Assembly (NCBI RefSeq): GCF_000186865.1
Contig: NW_008705575.1
Coordinates: forward strand, 194,010 to 227,266
Reading direction: 5' to 3'
Length of the DNA stretch: 33,257 nt
DNA from: Aureococcus anophagefferens
Lineage: Eukaryota; Sar; Pelagophyceae; Pelagomonadales; Pelagomonadaceae
Under the pieces are notes generated by a model, which saw nothing but the letters and a program-made list of their open reading frames with translations, had not been told where the DNA came from and searched no databases. A program made the position numbers and the translations under genes. This document shows positions 27,890 to 33,257 of this stretch, one piece after another (position 1 is the first letter of the stretch; each line of letters starts with the position of its first letter).

Positions 27890-29392
27890 ATGGCCGCGCC
27901 GCGCCGCAAGCTCGGCGCCACTGCAGCATGGTACGAGGCGGAGGCGTTCAGATATCGCGCGGAACCCGGCACAAAGCGGGCGCGAAAGCAGGTGCTGCCC
28001 GCCGTCGCTGCGGAGCACCGTTCCGCGAAGGACCGCAGCCCCAGGGCTGCCTCGACGAAGCGCGGACGCCCGGACCTCGACGTCTTCCTCGGCGCCGGCC
28101 CGCTCAAGGGCTCGCAGGTCGACTCGGACGACATCGGCCGGCCGTGTTGCCTCGAGATCCCCGAGGAGTCGCGCACGGCCACCGGCGTCGTCCTCGACCA
28201 GCGCCGCGCTCGCGGCAAGGAGCACTACGTCGCCTACTTCGAGCCGCAGGACGGGCACGCGGCGGAGTTCTACGAGATCGAGTTGCCGCCGTACGAGCAG
28301 TTCAAGCTCCTGGCGCCGGGATCGGTGGAGGTGTCGAAGCGCGTCGCGCAGATGCTGCCCGGCGGCCCCGCCCTTCAGCAGCGCGACGTTCAGGTGCGGC
28401 TCGGGGAGCCGTCGCCGCTCGACTTCGGGAACATCTGCGCGAAGCTCATCTCCTCCGAGGTCGCCGCGATCCAGAAGGCCCTGCGGTCCGGCAACAAGAC
28501 CGCGAAGCGTACGACGTCGCACGCGCTCGGCTTCTATCCGCGGGCGGCCTACGACACGACGATGTCGGACGCGCCGGCCGTGCACAAGCTCGTCTCGGTG
28601 AAGCGGTCCGTCGCGGTCTGGGACAGCGTGAACCTGTCGTCCTACTCCAAGTACGAGTTTAACATCGTCCGCAAGAGCGTCTACGAGTCCGAGGACTTGC
28701 TCAAGCTCGAGAACATGTACGGCAAGGGCTTCCACTTCTGCATCCGCGGGCGGCCGTCGCGCCCCGAGGCGAAGCCCGTGCGCCTCGAGGCGCACAACCC
28801 GCGCGACGTGCAGGTCCTCGTCAAGCTCGTGCGCGAGTACAACTTCAGCAACGAGACCTTGACTCTTCGGACGACATGGCGCCGCGTCGTCCACGTCTGT
28901 CCCGTCGACGCGCAAAACCTTCGGCTCGGCCAGTCCGAGGACCAGTCCGACGAGCAGTCCGACGAGCAGGACGACGCGCCCGCCTGGAAGCACGTGGGCC
29001 GCGACGTCGAGTTCGTCTACAACAACAAGGAGTACAACATCGACGAGATCTTCGCGGACGACGGCGAAGACAAGGTCCGCGCGGTGAATGTCCGCGACGG
29101 GTCCGACGCCCTCGAGCTGCCCGCCGCCGAGGTCGACGAGATCCTCGAGCGCATGATCCACCCGGAGTCGTCGAAGGCGTCGGAAGAGCCCCCGCGGGCC
29201 GCGGCGCCGACCGGATCGCGCCCGCCAGAAGACGCCGCGCGGGAGGAGCCGACGCCCCCGTCGGCGCCCGCGACCACGGTGCCGATGCCGACGCGCCCCG
29301 TGACGGCGCCGACGCCCACGGAGCTCCTCGAATCGACGCTCGCGCCGGCGCGCGACGCCTCCGCTCCCGCGGCCGCGGCCCTGGCGTATTAG
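27890..29392 (+). CDS. Unrecognised nuclear-type protein
   Basis: The 500-residue product starts at 27890 (MAAPRRKLGATAAWYEAEAF). I do not recognise it. Around residues 75-130 is a possible Tudor- or SH3-like segment (SDDIGRPCCLEIP, then KEHYVAYFEPQDGHAAEFYE), and near 370-425 a second one (WKHVGRDVEFVYNNKEYNID). Between lies a mixed region (HKLVSVKRSVAVWDSVNLSS, YGKGFHFCIRGRPSRPE) with no motif I know. A short acidic repeat SDEQSDEQ is at about 357. The last 75 residues are Pro/Ala/Thr-rich and likely disordered. No introner. It is tail-to-tail, 43 bases apart, with the other unrecognised gene. Confidence 0.68.
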   Translation: MAAPRRKLGATAAWYEAEAFRYRAEPGTKRARKQVLPAVAAEHRSAKDRSPRAASTKRGRPDLDVFLGAGPLKGSQVDSDDIGRPCCLEIPEESRTATGVVLDQRRARGKEHYVAYFEPQDGHAAEFYEIELPPYEQFKLLAPGSVEVSKRVAQMLPGGPALQQRDVQVRLGEPSPLDFGNICAKLISSEVAAIQKALRSGNKTAKRTTSHALGFYPRAAYDTTMSDAPAVHKLVSVKRSVAVWDSVNLSSYSKYEFNIVRKSVYESEDLLKLENMYGKGFHFCIRGRPSRPEAKPVRLEAHNPRDVQVLVKLVREYNFSNETLTLRTTWRRVVHVCPVDAQNLRLGQSEDQSDEQSDEQDDAPAWKHVGRDVEFVYNNKEYNIDEIFADDGEDKVRAVNVRDGSDALELPAAEVDEILERMIHPESSKASEEPPRAAAPTGSRPPEDAAREEPTPPSAPATTVPMPTRPVTAPTPTELLESTLAPARDASAPAAAALAY

Positions 29393-29446
29393 AGAGGGAG
29401 GCCCTGGCGCGTATAAGACGCGTATTAAAGAGGCCCTAGCGCGGCG
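29378..29446. repeat. Short duplications at a convergent gene end
   Basis: GGCCCTGGCG occurs at 29378 and 29400, and a close relative GGCCCTAGCG at 29433. GCGTATTA followed by GAG or AAGAG occurs at 29384 and 29420. The copies span the stop of the + gene and the spacer. Confidence 0.65.
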
Positions 29447-32400
29447 CGTCGACCATGACAATGTCGTCCGTCGGACCGCCCTGGATGGGCTCCTCCTCGT
29501 CGTCCGCGTCGAGATCCAGGACACAGGGGTCGTCGTCGTTGGCGGCGGCGGCCTGGGCCGCCGCGATCGCCGCCTTCGCCGCGGCCCGGTCGGCGCGTTG
29601 CGCTTTTTTTTGTGCGAGTTTCGCGTCGCGTGCCGCCTCCGCCTCGAGCCACGCGGGCGTCAACCACGCGTCCCAGTCGTCCGCGGCCCGCTCGAAGCCC
29701 CCCGGCTCGAAAAAACGTTGCAGCAGCCCCAGCCGCCACGCCAGCGCACGGGTCTCCGCCTGCGCGATGGGCTTGATCCGCGCAGCGCGGTAACGCGTAG
29801 CGCCTCGCCCGCAGCAGCCGCCGAGCGGCGTCTGCCGGTGCCCGCGACGCGTGATCTGCGACTGCATCTTCTCCATGAGCTGCTGCTGGTGGTCCTGCAG
29901 GTCGAGGCCGAGCTTCATCTGCTGCGTCCAGGACCCGCGGCCGGACTCCTCCGTGTAGTTCTTGCAGTAGTCCTCGCCCCAGAGCTCCGTGCCCCAGAGG
30001 AACGTGAGCGTCGACGACACGTGGACCGCGTCGATGACGCCCGGCGAGTAGGGCGCGTGGTTGTCGTGGATCAAGCGCTTCTCCGCGCGCCACTCGACGA
30101 CCCAGTCGTGCATCTTGCGGTTCCGGGCGACGTCGTACGTCGTGGGGCAGACGAGGTCGATGATCTCGTCGATCGCGGGGCCGAAGATCCGCGCGGTCTG
30201 CTCGGCGCCGAAGGCCTTCTCGATGATGCCGTTCCCGTCGTCGTTGGGCTTGAGCTGCTTCTTCGCGGCGGCGTCGCGGGCGCCGAGGGCTCGGCCGACG
30301 ACGGTGTTGAGCTGCTCCAGGAGGGCGTCGCGTTGCGCGGCGGACAAGTCGTCGCGCTCCGTGTAGATGTCGCTCGCGGAGAGGTTGAGGAACGCGTTCT
30401 CGATGGCCTTGACGCCGTGGACGCCGACGCACGAGGCGGCCTTGCCCGGGTCCACACGGATGTACGCGCGGCCGGCGACGCGCCGCGACCGCGGCTCGAG
30501 CTCGAGGCGCTCGAGCGTCTTCCGGTTCGCGAGGACGAGGAGCTCGGCCTCGAGGCGCTCGCGCAGGAGCGACTGGAGGTCGCCGACGGGCGCGTCGGGC
30601 GCGTAGTCCATGCGGCGGCGGCGGAGCGCCTTCACGACGGACGCGCGATACGCCGCCGCGTCGACGTCCGCCAACGGCGCGTAGATGGAGAACGAGTCGA
30701 ACTCGTCGGCGACCATGGCCGACGGCACGCCGGCGGCGTCGAGGGCCGCGTGGACCTGGCCGAGGTCGTAGAGGTCCTGGACGCCCGCGAGGGCCGGGAG
30801 CTTCTTGGGGAGCTCGGAGATGTCCGCGTCGAGACGGGCCTGGTCGGGCAGTGAGAGCGACGTCTTCTTCGGGTTCTGGAAGCGGACGAGCACCTCCAGC
30901 GGGATCTCCTCCGGCACGACGGGCGACTCCTCCAGCTCCTTGCGCTTCCGGTCGACGACCGCGTCGCTTAGGATCTCCGCGGACGCGACGTGCGGACACG
31001 CGAGCCCGTCGAGGCGCCGGGACCCGGCGCACGCGGCGCAGCGCCACCGGCTCGTCGACGGGTGGACCGAGAGGACCTCGGAGGACACGAGGTCGCAGCG
31101 CCAGTCGTAGAAGTGGACGCCCTTGCACGCGCCGCCGCGCCTGTGTGGACATCAAATCTTCAACCCGACTTCAACATATTTGTCATTGAGCGTATGCAAC
31201 CAGATTATCAGGCTATGCTTCGAGAACTCGACGAGAGCGATCGATTCGTCCAAAAATCAGCCGAATCGACTTCGAAATGACCGAGCTAGAGAATTTCAAA
31301 GTTTGGTTGATTTCCACACCGCGCCGCGCCCGGTGATCTTCTGGTACGAGGACATGTCCATGCCCTTCGTGAAGCGCACGTGGAGAAAGACGCCCGTGGC
31401 CGGGTCGACGAAGCCGCCGTCGGCCTCGATCTGCGCGCAGGCGTCGAGGAGCCACTTGAAGACCTCGTCCCACGTCTGCTTCGTCTCGGCCATGAGGACC
31501 TGGCCGATGATCATGACGTTCATGATGCCCTGGACGGTCTTGATGCTCGAGCCCGTGAGCGGGTTGCGGCCCTCCTTGCCGATGTACTGGAGGATACAGA
31601 GGAGCTGGTCGAGGCCGCCCGTCCCGGCGCCGGCGCCGGTAAAGGTCGACGCGTCGCCGGCGTACTTGAAATGGGGCGTCGCGGCCCCGCCGCGGACCGC
31701 GGCGCCGTAGGTGCCCGTGGCGCGCATGTAGGTGACGGCGGCCTTCTTGAGGTCGGCCCCGAAGTACTCGCCCTTCGAGATGTTCAACGAGCCCGGCGCC
31801 GTCCAGGACGGCTCGCCGAACCAGTCGTTGCTCACGATCAAGGCGTCCGCGCCTGTGCAGGAAAAGGGTGCGAAATTCCCAACTTCAAAGGCTCCTATCT
31901 CGGTCGTTTTCCGCTCGTTTCGGCTGATTTTTGGACGAGCGATCATCTCTCGGAACGGTCTCGAAGCGTGGATGATTTTTCCGGAACGCGCGCGCGCGGA
32001 ACACTCACGTTGAAGCGATGTTGAATCACCCTTTTCCTGCCCTGGTCCGCGCGTTTCTGGTCCTCCAACATCTGGCCCGCGTGGGGCAGCATCGAGTAGC
32101 CGCGCACCTCCTCCTTCTTCCGCGCGGAGATGCGCTCGTTGCCGAGGAACTCGCGCTGGAGCTGGTTGAGGGACGCGCGGACGTGCTGGATCGAGGCCTT
32201 GGACACGTCGGGATGCTCGTCCTTGAGCTGCGTGAAGCGGTAGCTCCGCTCGATGAAGAACTGGTTGTGCTCCATGATGACCTTCTTCTTCACCTTGTCC
32301 CAGAGGCCCGTGGGCACGTCCAGCCAGCGGAGCATGAGCTCCGCGGCGTCCTTTTTGGGCATGCCCTCCGTGAGCGACAGGTAGGCCTCGGTCATGACCT

Positions 32401-33031
32401 TGTCGAATTTTATCTGGGATTCTCGGGCTTCCCCAAGCCCGTCATAGCGCGCATTGGGCCGGGCACGACGCGGGTCCGTCGGCCCCAGCCGCGTGCGCAG
32501 CTTGTTCTCCAGGTTCTCGACGTGCCGCGCGCCGTCGACCACCGTCGCCGGCGGGAGCTCGACGCGCGCCGCCAGGATCTTCTTCAGGTCGTCGCCCCCG
32601 AGCTTGACCTGCTCCTTCGAGCCCGAAGCGAGGACCTCGTCGTACTTCTCCTTGAGCGCGAGGCGCCGCTGCTCGTCCGGGTGCATGTCGAGGAGTCGCT
32701 CGCCGATATCGTCCGGGAGGACCAGTCTCTGCACGTGGACGACGCCCGCCTTCGTCGACCCGCCGGCTTTGCTGGCGCGCGCGCGCTTCGGAGTCCTTTC
32801 GACGGGGACGTCCGAGTCGTCCATGGCCGTGAGGTCGACGACCGCGGCGTCGATGGGCTGCTGGAAGGTCTGCGCCGGCGCGGCGGCGCCGGGGGACCCG
32901 AGGGGCTGGAACACGTTCGGCGGCGGGACCAGGTGCGCGGGCATGGTCGGCGCGAAGCCCGGGGAGCACATGGGCGGGCACGGCGCCCCCCAGGGCGCCA
33001 TCGTCGGCATCTGCATCGTAGGCATGAACAT
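29436..33031 (-). CDS. Unrecognised large protein with a cysteine/histidine cluster
   Basis: About 1,060 residues after two introners are removed. The start at 33031 (MFMPTMQMPT) is the first ATG of the continuous frame; an upstream exon from an ATG near 33110 is possible. The N-terminus is Pro/Met-rich, then basic (RTPKRARASKAGG), then a helical region (LMLRWLDVPTGLWDKVKKKV, SIQHVRASLNQLQREFLG). Across the introner at 31141 lies CKGVHFYDWRCDLVSSE, followed by WRCAACAGSRRLDGLACPHV, a Cys-Cys-Cys-His cluster somewhat like a SWIM finger. Later parts include GFHGVHGVKA-like and TYDVARNRKMHDWVVEWRAE segments and an acidic C-terminus (DLDADDEEEP). It could be a domesticated transposase relative, but I cannot show that. 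Confidence 0.65.
31141..31321 (-). mobile_element. Introner, family B, shortened
   Basis: 181 bp with an internal deletion relative to the 203 bp form. Perfect duplications CGCCGCGC (31133-31140, 31322-31329). The gene-5' end is CGGTGTGG, one change from the consensus. Intron 31141-31317 keeps the frame (GRGAV joined to RGGACKG). Core orientation matches the gene. Confidence 0.92.
31853..32044 (-). mobile_element. Introner, family A, GC donor
   Basis: 192 bp between perfect duplications GTCCGCGC (31845-31852, 32045-32052; GCGCGGAC on the gene strand). Intron 31853-32052 (200 bases) starts with GC and restores QKRADALIVSND across the joint. The acceptor end reads CCTGCACAG, one change from the consensus. 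The core is reversed relative to the gene. Confidence 0.94.
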
Positions 33032-33127
33032 GTCCAACCGCGGCGGCGAATACAAACGGCGCCGTGGGCAGATCCAAACCGTGGAAGCTGAAACCGCTCA
33101 ACGGCTGCACCGGACGACTTCAACGAC

Positions 33128-33257
33128 ATGATGCTCGGCAGCGCGATGGCCCAGGAGCGCTGGGATGGGTCGATTTTGGCGGCGCGCGACGGCGCTGGCG
33201 GCCGAGAAGGCTGCCTCGAGCTGAGCCGCTCGGTTCAAGGGCTGCCCTTACCATTGG
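33128..33257 (+). CDS. Possible 5' end of the next gene
   Basis: From the double ATG at 33128 a frame stays open to the window edge (MMLGSAMAQERWDGSILAAR). It lies 97 bases from the start of the minus gene, in the usual range for head-to-head pairs here, and would continue the strand alternation. Too short to identify, and GC-rich DNA often stays open by chance. Confidence 0.3.
   Translation, partial: MMLGSAMAQERWDGSILAARDGAGGREGCLELSRSVQGLPLPL

Noticed and set aside
1..33257. tRNA, rRNA, CRISPR arrays, bacterial promoters or phage genes
   Set aside because: I saw no cloverleaf, ribosomal motif, regularly spaced repeat array or prokaryotic gene order anywhere in the window.

Overview
This is nuclear DNA of a compact, very GC-rich eukaryote. 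Evidence: spliceosomal introns, chromatin, autophagy, exocyst and cilium-type genes, and one protein with an N-terminal signal of the complex red plastid kind (ASAW motifs, then a twin-arginine lumen signal). Coding DNA carries about 190-203 bp, more AT-rich introner elements with terminal inverted repeats and 8 bp target duplications, and one glutaredoxin appears to be a selenoprotein. Together these point to a pelagophyte stramenopile; Aureococcus anophagefferens is the best fit I know. The species is inferred from traits, not from a database match.

Layout: sixteen protein genes follow each other and every one is on the strand opposite to its neighbours. In order: ATG2 (+), zinc-finger/ubiquitin-like protein (-), plastid-lumen NTF2-like protein (+), LYR protein (-), p32/MAM33 (+), DDI1-like protease (-), PH-Sec6 exocyst protein (+), coiled-coil protein (-), SET protein (+), B9D1 (-), selenocysteine glutaredoxin (+), MYND protein (-), myristoylated repeat protein (+), USP32-like deubiquitinase (-), and two unrecognised proteins (+ then -). 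A further + frame opens at the right edge. Tail-to-tail gaps are -4 to 84 bp; head-to-head gaps are about 63 to 223 bp and must hold two-way promoters. No gene-free stretch exceeds 300 bp. The first 89 bases hold nothing I can name beyond the 5' flank of ATG2.

Twelve introners lie in five of the genes, all inside coding sequence. Family A (192 bp, ends CAGGGCAG...CTGCCCAG) takes its 5' splice site from the first two bases of the upstream target duplication (GT or GC), so splicing restores the original codons exactly. Family B (about 203 bp, ends CTGTGTGG...CCACACAG) carries both splice sites in its terminal repeats and leaves 12 extra bases (8 duplicated plus CTGT), which is four codons in any phase. 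I checked these rules against the reading frames on both sides of the complete elements.

Across a 50-base gap at 13,011-13,060 the PH-Sec6 gene is partly present twice. One copy carries two introners that the other lacks, so the window contains two filled sites next to their empty counterparts. This is most simply two alleles misassembled in tandem.

Functional themes are scattered housekeeping: lipid transfer in autophagy, ubiquitin removal and proteolysis (USP32-like, DDI1-like), exocytosis, mitochondrial assembly (LYR, p32), redox, and methylation. I see no operon-like grouping by pathway.
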